A DNA stretch of 64,000 nucleotides from Vescimonas fastidiosa (lineage in GTDB: Bacteria > Bacillota > Clostridia > Oscillospirales > Oscillospiraceae): contig NZ_AP023416.1 of NCBI RefSeq assembly GCF_018326305.1, forward strand, positions 496,001-560,000, given 5' to 3'. Position 1 is the first letter of the stretch, and each line of letters begins with the position of its first letter. Position numbers and translations under genes: made by a program. A model generated the notes under the pieces. The model searched no databases and was not told the DNA's origin. It saw only the letters and a list, made by a program, of their open reading frames with translations. Below are positions 1 through 7,341 of this stretch, in pieces.

Positions 1-10
1 GGAAACAGAA

Positions 11-355
11 ATGCCCGGAACTCGTAAGCTCGGTAAAACTACCGATCAGCGTATGGCGATGCTCCGTCAGCAGGTCACCGATCTTCTGGATAACGGCCGT
101 ATGGAAACCACCATTACCCGTGCCAAGGAGATCAAGCCCCTGGCTGAAAAGATGATTACCCTGGGCAAGAAGGGTGATCTGGCAGCCTATCGTCAGGCTT
201 TGAGCTTCATCACCAGAGAGGATGTGGCGCACAAGCTGTTCAAGGAAATCGCTCCTGAATATGCAGAGCGCAACGGCGGCTATACCCGCATTGTTCGCAC
301 CGGCGTCCGCCGCGGCGATGCAGCCGAGACCGCCATCATCGAGCTGGTCAAGTAA
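11..355 (+). CDS. rplQ: 50S ribosomal protein L17
   Basis: Encodes a 114-residue protein of normal length for bacterial L17, a large-subunit protein near the exit tunnel. The basic N-terminus ([20 protein letters not shown]) and the [17 protein letters not shown] helix are family hallmarks. In Firmicutes rplQ is the last gene of the alpha operon after rpoA, which would lie just outside the window. A strong terminator follows at 371-419, consistent with an operon end. The start is the only sensible ATG, nine bases after a GGAAA stretch. Confidence 0.97.
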   Translation: MPGTRKLGKTTDQRMAMLRQQVTDLLDNGRMETTITRAKEIKPLAEKMITLGKKGDLAAYRQALSFITREDVAHKLFKEIAPEYAERNGGYTRIVRTGVRRGDAAETAIIELVK

Positions 356-370
356 GCGCAGTCCAAAATA

Positions 371-419
371 AAAAAGCCCTTTGCTATGATGCCTGCGTCA
401 TAGCAAAGGGCTTTTTTTA
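371..419 (+). terminator. Rho-independent terminator after rplQ
   Basis: A near-perfect inverted repeat (AGCCCTTTGCTATGA with TCATAGCAAAGGGCT) is flanked by an A-run on the left and seven T on the right. It could act in both directions. Confidence 0.93.
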
Positions 420-424
420 TGTGG

Positions 425-760
425 GTCGCCCCTAAACGGAAAAACTATGCACCGGGCGGACAGAGTCGTCCGTCCCTACAATCCATTCCGTAGGGCCGGC
501 CCTTGCGGACGCCTGCCAACTACCGCACTCCCTGTAACCCCTCCGTAGGGGCCGATGCCCACATCGTCCCGCCTCCCCCGCACCCCATGCCCCCTCCGTA
601 GGGACGGGGTTCTACCCCGCCCGTCTCTCCGTACAAAATCAAACTTGCAGGGCGGGCTGCCCTCAGCCCGCCGCCCGGCCTTGTACCGCACTTCTTGTAA
701 ACGGTGTCATTGCGAGACCAGTTCGCAAACTGGTCGTGGCAATCCGCATCTCCGTCCCCT
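425..760. repeat. Mosaic palindromic repeat block 1 (R1 family)
   Basis: This non-coding stretch holds several tandem R1 units, each beginning near CCGTAGGG and ending near GCCCG(C/T)C...TTGTAA. The unit cores are different palindromes (for example GGCCGATGCCCACATCG and ACGGGGTTCTACCCCG). A unit of the type TGTCATTGCGAGACCAGTT...TGGCAATCCGC closes the block at about 706-748. Apparent ORFs here are composition artefacts. The rest of the 356-914 gap holds the rplQ terminator and the promoter at 828-856. Confidence 0.8.
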
Positions 761-827
761 TGCCCCCCTACATAAAGGAAGCCTTTATTCCGTTTCCCCT
801 TTCCGCTTTCACGTTATTTCCCCCGCC

Positions 828-856
828 TTTACATTTCTGCCCCGCCGTGCTATACT
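828..856 (+). promoter_or_regulatory. Putative SigA promoter of the cobalamin operon
   Basis: TTTACA and TATACT are separated by 17 bases and lie 58 bases upstream of the ATG at 915. I see no B12-box or other cobalamin riboswitch sequence between promoter and gene. Confidence 0.6.
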
Positions 857-914
857 TTTTCCATCGGCTCGCCGATCGGACGGGCTATATTTTTTTGGGA
901 AGGGGCACGGAGCC

Positions 915-1673
915 ATGGACCGTAGGCAGCTATATATTTCCACCGTGGCCGCCGGTTGCGACGAAGCCGCCGCCCGCTACGGCCTGGGTTTGGAGATCGC
1001 GGAATACTGTACCGCCGCCAATCTGGACGCCCCCACGCCGGAGGTGGTCAGCGCCGTAGCCGGACACCGACAGGCGGCGGACCGTTTTACTTTCCACGCC
1101 CCGTTCAATGAGCTTTGCCCGGCGGCTATTGACCCCTTGGCATTGGAGCTGTCCCGGCACCGGTATGCCCAAGCGGTGCAGGCGGCGCAGGGCTGGGGCT
1201 GCCGCAAGCTGGTGGTTCACTCGGGATTTATTCCCCGGGTGTATTTTCCGGTGTGGTTTGTGGAAAAATCGGTGGAGTTTTGGCGCGACTTTTTGACGCA
1301 GATCCCGGAGCAAATGGTCCTGTGCCTGGAGAATGTCATGGAGCCCTCTCCGCAGATGCTGGTGGACATCGTCCGCCAGGTGAATGACCCTCGCCTGCGG
1401 CTGTGCCTGGATGTGGGCCATGCCAATGCGGAGCTGTCCCTCACTCCGGTGGAGGAGTGGGTGGAGCGATGCCGTCCCTGGCTGTCGCACCTGCACCTGC
1501 ACAACAACGCCGGAGGCTGGGACCTTCACGATCCCCTGGAGCGGGGTACTGTGCCCATGGAGGAAGTCCTGGAGCTGCTGTCTGAGGACACGAGCCTGAC
1601 CTACACACTGGAGACCCTGGAGGCCGGGGGAAATGTGACCTGGCTGCTGGAAAAAGGATTTTTGAAGCTATGA
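915..1673 (+). CDS. Sugar phosphate isomerase/epimerase-like TIM-barrel protein
   Basis: A 252-residue protein of the xylose isomerase-like TIM-barrel superfamily (AP endonuclease 2/IolE/IolI type). Putative divalent metal ligands fall at strand ends in the family order: E139 (CLENV), D167/H169 (LDVGHA), H194/H196 (HLHLHNN) and E233 (TLETLE). The start at 915 follows a GGGAAGGGG purine tract and matches the beginning of the fold; the longer open frame upstream runs through repeats. The stop overlaps the cobT start by ATGA, so it is translationally coupled to cobalamin genes. Substrate is unknown. A role in cobalamin lower-ligand or ribose-phosphate metabolism is only suggested by position. 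Confidence 0.85.
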   Translation: MDRRQLYISTVAAGCDEAAARYGLGLEIAEYCTAANLDAPTPEVVSAVAGHRQAADRFTFHAPFNELCPAAIDPLALELSRHRYAQAVQAAQGWGCRKLVVHSGFIPRVYFPVWFVEKSVEFWRDFLTQIPEQMVLCLENVMEPSPQMLVDIVRQVNDPRLRLCLDVGHANAELSLTPVEEWVERCRPWLSHLHLHNNAGGWDLHDPLERGTVPMEEVLELLSEDTSLTYTLETLEAGGNVTWLLEKGFLKL

Positions 1674-2761
1674 ATTACGAAGAAATGCTCCGCCGGGAGC
1701 TGACCCTTATCACACCCGCCGACGAAGGCGCTATGGCCCGGGCCGCCGTGTACCAGGGCACCCTGGCCAAGCCCCCCGGCAGTCTGGGAGAACTGGAAAA
1801 TATCTACATTCGCCTGTGCGGCATTACCGGGACCCTGTGCCCCGGCTATACGCCCTGCCGTATCATTGTCCTCTGCGCGGATAACGGCGTGGTGAAGGAA
1901 GGGGTGTCTGTCACGCCCCGAAGCGTTACGGCGGCCCAGGCGGTGAATATGACCCGCCACTGCACGGGCATGAGCGCCATGGCCCACCACTTTGGCGACC
2001 AGGTGCAGGTGGTGGATGTGGGCATCGCCGACGAATATCACTGCCCGGAAATTGTAAACCGAAAAATCAGACCCGGGACCCGCAACCTGGGCCGGGAGCC
2101 TGCCATGACACGGCAGGAGACTGCCCAAGCTGTTTGGACGGGCATGGAGCTGGCCCGCCGGGCCAAAGCCGAGGGCGTGGCCGTTTTGGGCGTAGGGGAG
2201 ATGGGCATTGGCAATACCACTACCTCCGCTGCGGTGCTGGCTGCCCTGACGGGGCTGCCTGTGGAGGCGGTTACGGGCCGGGGAGGCGGCATGACCGATG
2301 CGGGCTTCCTGCGGAAAAAGCAGGTCATTACCCGGGCCTTAGCCCTGCATAGGCCCGATAAAAACGACGCCCTGGATGTTTTAAGTAAGGTGGGCGGATT
2401 GGACTTAGCGGCCATGTGCGGCGTGTTTTTGGGCGCAGGACGGTATGGCCTCCCGGCGGTCATTGACGGGTTCATCTCCGTTGTGGCGGCCCTGTGCGCC
2501 TACCGCCTGTGTCCTGCCGTGGGAGACTATCTCTTTGCTTCCCACCTGTCCCGGGAGGTAGGCTATACCGCCGCCATAGAGGAGCTGGGCCTGGCTCCGT
2601 GGTTGCATCTGGGGATGCGCCTGGGGGAGGGCAGCGGCTGTCCGATAGCCTTTCGGGTCTTGGAGGCCGCCTGCGCTGCCGCCCGGGGCATGGCCACCTT
2701 TGAGGGTGCCGCCATTGACGACAGCTACTTGAACGAAATTCGCGGAAAGGACTGTTTCTGA
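1670..2761 (+). CDS. cobT: Nicotinate-nucleotide--dimethylbenzimidazole phosphoribosyltransferase
   Basis: A 363-residue CobT that activates a lower-ligand base (5,6-dimethylbenzimidazole or an analogue) by transferring phosphoribose from nicotinate mononucleotide, giving alpha-ribazole phosphate. Characteristic segments are KPPGSLGELE near residues 34-43, the glycine-rich GVGEMGIGNTTTSAA loop near the middle and GEGSGCPIAF near residue 320, where the catalytic glutamate of the family sits. It overlaps the preceding gene by four bases and ends directly before the cobU ATG. Length is standard. Confidence 0.96.
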   Translation: MNYEEMLRRELTLITPADEGAMARAAVYQGTLAKPPGSLGELENIYIRLCGITGTLCPGYTPCRIIVLCADNGVVKEGVSVTPRSVTAAQAVNMTRHCTGMSAMAHHFGDQVQVVDVGIADEYHCPEIVNRKIRPGTRNLGREPAMTRQETAQAVWTGMELARRAKAEGVAVLGVGEMGIGNTTTSAAVLAALTGLPVEAVTGRGGGMTDAGFLRKKQVITRALALHRPDKNDALDVLSKVGGLDLAAMCGVFLGAGRYGLPAVIDGFISVVAALCAYRLCPAVGDYLFASHLSREVGYTAAIEELGLAPWLHLGMRLGEGSGCPIAFRVLEAACAAARGMATFEGAAIDDSYLNEIRGKDCF

Positions 2762-3301
2762 ATGACCGTGTTCCTCTCCGGCGGCTGCAAAAACGGGAAA
2801 TCCACCCTGGCGGAGCAGATCGCCGTGCATTTGAGCCAGCCGGGCCGGCTGTATTATCTGGCCACCATGATCCCCCACGACGAGGAGGATCGGGCCCGGA
2901 TTGCCCGCCATGTAGAGAGCCGGGCGGGGCTGGGCTTCCAAACGGTCGAATGCGGCCTGTCTCTGGAAAAGGGACTTCAGGACGCGGACCCGGAGGGCAG
3001 CTACCTGCTGGATAGCGTCACGGCCCTGCTCTCTAACGAGATGTTCCGCCCGGACGGGTCCGTAGACCTGACCGCTCCGGCGCGGGTGGCCCGGGAGCTT
3101 ATAGCCCTGGCGGGCCGCCTGCGACACATCGTATTTGTCAGCGACTACATCTATTCCGATGCCCTGCCCTACGACGAACTCACCGAGGCCTACCGCCGGG
3201 GTCTGGCGCACATCGACCGGACCCTGGCTGCCGCCTGTGACACGGTGGCGGAGGTGAGCTTCGGCGGGCGGATCGTGTATAAAGGAGAAATTCCCGTATG
3301 A
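2762..3301 (+). CDS. cobU: Adenosylcobinamide kinase / adenosylcobinamide-phosphate guanylyltransferase
   Basis: A 179-residue CobU that phosphorylates adenosylcobinamide and then guanylylates it. The P-loop GGCKNGKST (residues 7-15), the segment YLATMIPHDEEDRARIARH with its histidine, LLDSVTALLSNEMF and a C-terminal GGRIVYKGE are visible. The ATG abuts the cobT stop, and its stop overlaps the cobS start (ATGA), so cobT-cobU-cobS are coupled. The product is cytosolic. Confidence 0.93.
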   Translation: MTVFLSGGCKNGKSTLAEQIAVHLSQPGRLYYLATMIPHDEEDRARIARHVESRAGLGFQTVECGLSLEKGLQDADPEGSYLLDSVTALLSNEMFRPDGSVDLTAPARVARELIALAGRLRHIVFVSDYIYSDALPYDELTEAYRRGLAHIDRTLAAACDTVAEVSFGGRIVYKGEIPV

Positions 3302-4035
3302 AAAAATGGCTTACAGGCTTTTCCATGTGCTGGGGGATGTTCTGCGCCATACCCAACCCGGTGCGCCGCTGGGATGAGGGGTGCTACCGCCAGATGCTCC
3401 TGTGCCTGCCCTTTTTGGGGGGTATGCTGGGGCTTATTTGGGCGGGGATCGGCTTTTTGCTGGTGCATATTTCGGCCCCAGGGCCTATTTTTGCCCTGTG
3501 CATGACCGCTGTACCCTGGTGCCTGACAGGGTTCATCCATTTGGACGGATTCATGGATTGCAGCGACGCGGTGTTATCCCGCCGGGATAGAGCCCGGCGC
3601 ATCGAGATATTGAAGGATCCCCATGTGGGCTCCTTTGCTGTCATCTGTTTGGTGCTGCTGGCCCTGACCGGGTACAGCGTGTGGTCCTGCCCGGTGGAGA
3701 GCGGGAAGCTGTGGGCGCTGCCGCTTCTGTGCGCCGCCGCCCGGGGCGCCAGTGCCGCCGCGGTGCTGGGGTTTGCACCCCTGGAGAGCAGCGGGTATAA
3801 GTCCATGGAGCACGGCGCCGCCCCGGCCATAGGGGCCCTGGCTCTGGTCGCCGCAGCCGTGGCTTTGGGCGTATGGCTGCCCGGGCAGGGCATTTTGGCG
3901 CCCCTCGCGGCTGCCGTTGCCGCGGGGATCGTTATACTGCTGCTGCGGCGGAATTTGGGCGGCATGTCCGGGGACATCTCCGGGGCGGCCATTACTCTGG
4001 CAGAGCTGGCAGGCAGCGCGGCGCTGCTGCTGTGA
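3298..4035 (+). CDS. cobS: Adenosylcobinamide-GDP ribazoletransferase (cobalamin synthase)
   Basis: A 245-residue polytopic membrane protein joining adenosylcobinamide-GDP to alpha-ribazole or its phosphate, the last assembly step. The acidic motif HLDGFMDCSDA at about residues 80-90 followed by RRIEILKDPHVGSFAV is diagnostic, and several hydrophobic helices follow. It overlaps cobU by four bases. A GAAGGAGGAAAAACC ribosome-binding site after its stop serves the next gene. Confidence 0.95.
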   Translation: MKKWLTGFSMCWGMFCAIPNPVRRWDEGCYRQMLLCLPFLGGMLGLIWAGIGFLLVHISAPGPIFALCMTAVPWCLTGFIHLDGFMDCSDAVLSRRDRARRIEILKDPHVGSFAVICLVLLALTGYSVWSCPVESGKLWALPLLCAAARGASAAAVLGFAPLESSGYKSMEHGAAPAIGALALVAAAVALGVWLPGQGILAPLAAAVAAGIVILLLRRNLGGMSGDISGAAITLAELAGSAALLL

Positions 4036-4048
4036 AGGAGGAAAAACC

Positions 4049-4405
4049 ATGGATCTGATTATCGGCGGGGCCTATCAGGGCAAGCTGGATTACGCCCGGG
4101 AACGGTTTCATCTGGAGGCGGAGGACCTGGCCTTTTATGAAAACGGATATGATACCACCCGGCGCTGCCTCTGCTATCTGGAGCAGGCGGTGTATGACGC
4201 AGTGGCGGCGGGGCGCCCCTTTGAGCTGCCCCCGCTGCGGGCGGACGCCGTGGTGATCTGCACGGATGTGTCCTGCGGCGTAGTGCCTATGGAGAGGGTG
4301 CAGCGCCTGTGGCGGGAGGAGGTGGGCCGGACCGTGTGCGCCCTGGCCCGCCGGGCAGACAGCGTAACACGGGTGTTCTGCGGACTGTCGCTAAGGCTGA
4401 AGTGA
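4049..4405 (+). CDS. CobU-like paralogue with degenerate P-loop
   Basis: A 118-residue protein resembling a shortened CobU. It opens with MDLIIGGAYQGKLDYARERF, where the expected GKS/GKT of the P-loop is GKL. Its C-terminus (CGVVPMERVQRLWREEVGRT then VFCGLSLRLK) matches the end of CobU, which usually reads GIVP...R...G...GLPL. The start at 4049 was chosen for its strong AAGGAGG site; an upstream open frame overlaps cobS. Loss of the Ser/Thr after Lys and the absence of the central CobU region make full kinase/guanylyltransferase activity doubtful. It may be a partner or regulator. Confidence 0.85.
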   Translation: MDLIIGGAYQGKLDYARERFHLEAEDLAFYENGYDTTRRCLCYLEQAVYDAVAAGRPFELPPLRADAVVICTDVSCGVVPMERVQRLWREEVGRTVCALARRADSVTRVFCGLSLRLK

Positions 4406-4415
4406 ATAAAGAAAA

Positions 4416-4451
4416 AACGCCACGGCCGGAAATCCCGGCTGTGGCGCTTTT
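4416..4451 (+). terminator. Terminator of the cobalamin operon
   Basis: GCGCCACGGCCGG-like stem (CGCCACGGCCGG with CCCGGCTGTGGCG) followed by a run of five T. It separates the cob genes from the ABC transporter at 4560. Confidence 0.88.
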
Positions 4452-4559
4452 TGCTGGGGAGAATTGCTGGGCGGGCGACTGCGAAGGGCGCACCCTCGAG
4501 CCCGGCCGGGCATAGTATGACCAGGAGAGGCATTCCTCTCAGCAAAGGAGGCAGATCAA

Positions 4560-5315
4560 ATGATTCATCTTCGTGGCGCGTCCTTTGTCTATCAGGCGCC
4601 CGACGGGGAGGTGGAGGCTCTGCGGCAGGTGGATATGGACATTGCCCCAGGGGAATTTTGCAGCGTGGTGGGCCCCTCCGGCTGCGGCAAATCCACGCTG
4701 CTGTCTGTGATCTCGGGGCTGGAAAGACTCACCTCCGGCACGGTGGAGGTAGACGGCGCAGCGGTGTGCGGCCCCTCTGATAAAATCGGCCTCATGCCCC
4801 AGCGGGATCAGCTTTTCCCCTGGCGCACCATTCGGGACAATGTGACCCTGGGCCTATCCGTGCTGGGCAAGCGGACCCCGGAAAACCTGGCCTACGCCGA
4901 CACCCTTCTGCGGCGCTACGGCCTGTGGGACTTTGCCCGGAAGCGGCCCGCCCAGCTCTCCGGCGGTATGCGTCAGCGCTGCGCCCTCATTCGCACCATG
5001 GCCACCAAGCCGAAAATTCTCCTGCTGGATGAGCCGTTTTCGGCGCTGGATTTCCAGACCCGGCTCTCGGTGTCCTCGGACATCAGCCGCATCATCCGCC
5101 GGGAGGGCAAGACCGCGCTTCTGGTCACCCATGATATTTCCGAGGCCATCAGCCTCTCAGACCGCATTTTCGTGCTCAGTGCCCGGCCCGCCGTGGTGAA
5201 AAATGTCCACGACCTTGCAAAGCTTCGGGGGCTTTCCCCTCTGGAGTGGCGGGACACAGAGGCGTTTCACACTTATTTTCAGGCCATTTGGAAGGAGCTG
5301 GATCACCATGAATAG
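4560..5315 (+). CDS. ABC transporter ATP-binding protein (SsuB/TauB/ThiZ type)
   Basis: A 251-residue ATPase of the nitrate/sulfonate/pyrimidine-precursor importer group. Walker A GPSGCGKST is at residues 38-46, the Q-loop reads LMPQRDQLFPWR, the signature LSGGMRQRCALIR, Walker B LLLDEPFSALD and the H-loop LVTHD. It starts after an AAAGGAGG site and overlaps the permease by eight bases. Together with the next two genes it forms a complete importer. The 108 bases upstream (4452-4559) show no recognisable TPP, FMN or other riboswitch. Confidence 0.93.
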   Translation: MIHLRGASFVYQAPDGEVEALRQVDMDIAPGEFCSVVGPSGCGKSTLLSVISGLERLTSGTVEVDGAAVCGPSDKIGLMPQRDQLFPWRTIRDNVTLGLSVLGKRTPENLAYADTLLRRYGLWDFARKRPAQLSGGMRQRCALIRTMATKPKILLLDEPFSALDFQTRLSVSSDISRIIRREGKTALLVTHDISEAISLSDRIFVLSARPAVVKNVHDLAKLRGLSPLEWRDTEAFHTYFQAIWKELDHHE

Positions 5316-6123
5316 TCCCTCTCTGTCGCCGGGCCGACAGGCGTATCTGCTGGCGGTGCGGCGGCAGAAGCGGCAGGTGCGGCTGTGGCAGGCGGCCCTG
5401 CTGGCGGGCCTGCTGGCGCTGTGGGAGCTGAGCTGCCGGGTGGGCCTGTCCGACGGCTTTCTCATCAGCAGTCCCAGCCGCATGGCCGCCACCTTCGTCT
5501 CCCTTTGCCGCGGCGGCGACCTGTGGCGGCACATAGGCGTTTCCTGCGGAGAGACGGTCATCGGCTTTCTCTCCGGCACCGCCCTGGGCACAGCGGTGGC
5601 CATCTGTATGTGGTGGTCGGGGAAGCTGGCCCGGATCTTAGACCCGTATCTGGTGGTGCTCAATGCCCTGCCCAAAACGGCCCTGGGCCCCATTTTCATC
5701 GTATGGATGGGGGCGGGACAGGGCGCCATCATCGTCATGACCCTGGCCATCTCCCTGATCGTGACCATACTGAATATGTACCAGGGGTTTCTCTCCACGG
5801 ATGAGGAAAAAATTCGGCTGCTGCGCTCTTTGGGAGCCAACCGCCGTCAGATACTGTGGCTTTTGGTATTCCCGGCCAACGCCCCCACCCTTTTTTCCAC
5901 CCTGAAGGTGAATGTAGGGCTTTCCTGGGTGGGTGTCATCATGGGCGAGTTTCTGGTCTCGCAGGCCGGACTGGGGTATCTCATCGTGTACGGCTCCCAG
6001 GTGTTCAACATGGATCTGGTCATGACCAGCGTGGTGATCCTGGCGGTGGCGGCGGTGGTGATGTACCGGCTGGTGCTGTGGGTGGAAAAAATCTTAAATC
6101 GTTTTTGGGGGAAAGGACTATGA
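5308..6123 (+). CDS. ABC transporter permease (NMT1/THI5-type importer)
   Basis: A 271-residue BPD_transp_1 inner-membrane component. About six hydrophobic helices are visible, and the EAA-like loop RLLRSLGANRRQILWLLVFP lies at about residues 170-190 and would dock on the ATPase. The ATG at 5308 lies inside the end of the ATPase gene (ATGAATAG), which indicates translational coupling. The longer upstream frame is only overlap with the ATPase. Its stop overlaps the binding-protein start. Confidence 0.93.
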   Translation: MNSPSLSPGRQAYLLAVRRQKRQVRLWQAALLAGLLALWELSCRVGLSDGFLISSPSRMAATFVSLCRGGDLWRHIGVSCGETVIGFLSGTALGTAVAICMWWSGKLARILDPYLVVLNALPKTALGPIFIVWMGAGQGAIIVMTLAISLIVTILNMYQGFLSTDEEKIRLLRSLGANRRQILWLLVFPANAPTLFSTLKVNVGLSWVGVIMGEFLVSQAGLGYLIVYGSQVFNMDLVMTSVVILAVAAVVMYRLVLWVEKILNRFWGKGL

Positions 6124-7109
6124 AAAAGATTCTTGCATTCCTGCTGGCTGCACTGATGATCGTTCCGGCCCTGTGTGCCTGCGGCAAGAAGGAGCAGACC
6201 CTGGTGCGGCTGAACGAGGTGACCCACTCGGTGTTTTATGCGCCCCAGTATGTGGCCATGAGCCAGGGATTCTTTGAGGCCGAGGGCCTGAAGGTGGAGC
6301 TTACAAACGGCGGCGGGGCCGACAAGGTGATGACCGCCGTTGTCTCCGGCCAGTCGGACATCGGCCTGGCAGGGCCCGAGGCCAGCATCTATGTATATAA
6401 TCAGGGCAAGGAGGACCACACACAGATCATCGCCCAGCTCACTAAGCGGGACGGCTCCTTCCTGGTGGGTCGGTCTGACGGGGAGTTCTCCTGGGAGGAC
6501 CTGCGGGGCAAGACCGTCATCGGCGGGCGCAAGGGCGGCGTGCCGGAGATGACCCTGGAATATGTGCTGCGCCGGAACGGCCTGACCCCGGGCGTGGATG
6601 TGACCGTGGACACCTCCGTGCAGTTTAACATGATGGCCGGGGCCTTCACCGGCGGTCAGGGGGACTATGTGACCCTCTTTGAGCCCACGGCCACCCAGGT
6701 GGAGGCTGCCGGCCAGGGCTATGTGCTCACCTCCATCGGCCTGGAGAGCGGCGAAATTCCCTACACGGCTTATTTTGCCAACATCAGCTGGCTGGAAAAG
6801 AACGCCGACACGGCCCAGCGGTTCGTAAACGCCATTGCCAAGGCCCAGAAATGGGTGCAGGAGCACACGGACCGGCAGGTGGCCGAGGCCATCTGCGACC
6901 AGTTCCCGGATACCGACCTGGCGGAGCTGGAGGCCGTCACCGCCCGGCACCGGCAGATCGATGCCTGGAATGCCACCCCGGTGATGGAGCGCCAGGCCCT
7001 GGAGCGGCTGGAGACGGTGATGGAGCAGGCCGGTGAGCTGCGCCATAGCGATTGGGTGCCCTTTGAGGAGCTGGTAAACAACACCTTTGCCCAAAACGCG
7101 ATCAACTAA
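6120..7109 (+). CDS. ABC transporter substrate-binding lipoprotein, NMT1/THI5-like
   Basis: A 329-residue protein with signal peptide and lipobox ALCAC, so it should be lipid-anchored at Cys20. The core reads HSVFYAPQYVAMSQGFFEAEGLKVEL, typical of the NMT1/SsuA-like family that binds thiamine precursor pyrimidines, sulfonates, nitrate or riboflavin. Here the ligand cannot be fixed from sequence. It overlaps the permease by four bases (ATGA). Thiamine precursor HMP is a reasonable guess, but no TPP switch is seen. Confidence 0.92.
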   Translation: MKKILAFLLAALMIVPALCACGKKEQTLVRLNEVTHSVFYAPQYVAMSQGFFEAEGLKVELTNGGGADKVMTAVVSGQSDIGLAGPEASIYVYNQGKEDHTQIIAQLTKRDGSFLVGRSDGEFSWEDLRGKTVIGGRKGGVPEMTLEYVLRRNGLTPGVDVTVDTSVQFNMMAGAFTGGQGDYVTLFEPTATQVEAAGQGYVLTSIGLESGEIPYTAYFANISWLEKNADTAQRFVNAIAKAQKWVQEHTDRQVAEAICDQFPDTDLAELEAVTARHRQIDAWNATPVMERQALERLETVMEQAGELRHSDWVPFEELVNNTFAQNAIN

Positions 7110-7130
7110 GCTGGCAAAAAGGATTTGAAT

Positions 7131-7164
7131 TTTATCGTCTGCGGAGGCGCACTCTGCGAGGCTT
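7131..7164 (+). repeat. Fragment of element H (last hairpin and terminal linker)
   Basis: The string CGTCTGCGGAGGCG followed by ACTCTGCGAGGC matches hairpin 4 and the invariant terminal linker of element H (full copies at 17128, 18237, 38563 and 51575). The upstream three hairpins are missing. A terminator follows immediately. Confidence 0.6.
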
Positions 7165-7177
7165 TTTGTGAAAAATT

Positions 7178-7222
7178 CCCGCCGCCCGGGGCCTGTCCCG
7201 GCGGCGGGACTGCTCTTTTTCG
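7178..7222 (+). terminator. Probable terminator after the NMT1-like importer
   Basis: CCCGCCGCC pairs with GGCGGCGGG around a GC-rich loop. A run of five T begins seven bases after the stem, so it is a somewhat imperfect terminator. Confidence 0.55.
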
Positions 7223-7252
7223 GAGGTTTTCCACATTTTTCGGCGGAAATTG

Positions 7253-7281
7253 TGGACAAATATCCCGATTTGTGCTATCTT
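7253..7281 (+). promoter_or_regulatory. Putative promoter of the SH3/dockerin gene
   Basis: TGGACA and TATCTT with a 17-base spacer, about 60 bases before the start at 7342. Confidence 0.45.
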
Positions 7282-7341
7282 TATTTTGTATTAGTATCAT
7301 CAAGTGCGTTTTACTTGTTTGGGAAAGGATGAAATATCGCT

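Noticed and set aside
425..760. CRISPR-like repetitive appearance of the repeat blocks
   Set aside because: Units are palindromes of varying length without regular spacers or a cas gene nearby.
357..914. A cobalamin riboswitch before the cob operon
   Set aside because: No B12 box could be found; the region is composed of palindromic repeats and a promoter.
4452..4559. A TPP riboswitch before the NMT1-like transporter
   Set aside because: The conserved CTGAGA and ACCTGATCTGG-type segments are not present.
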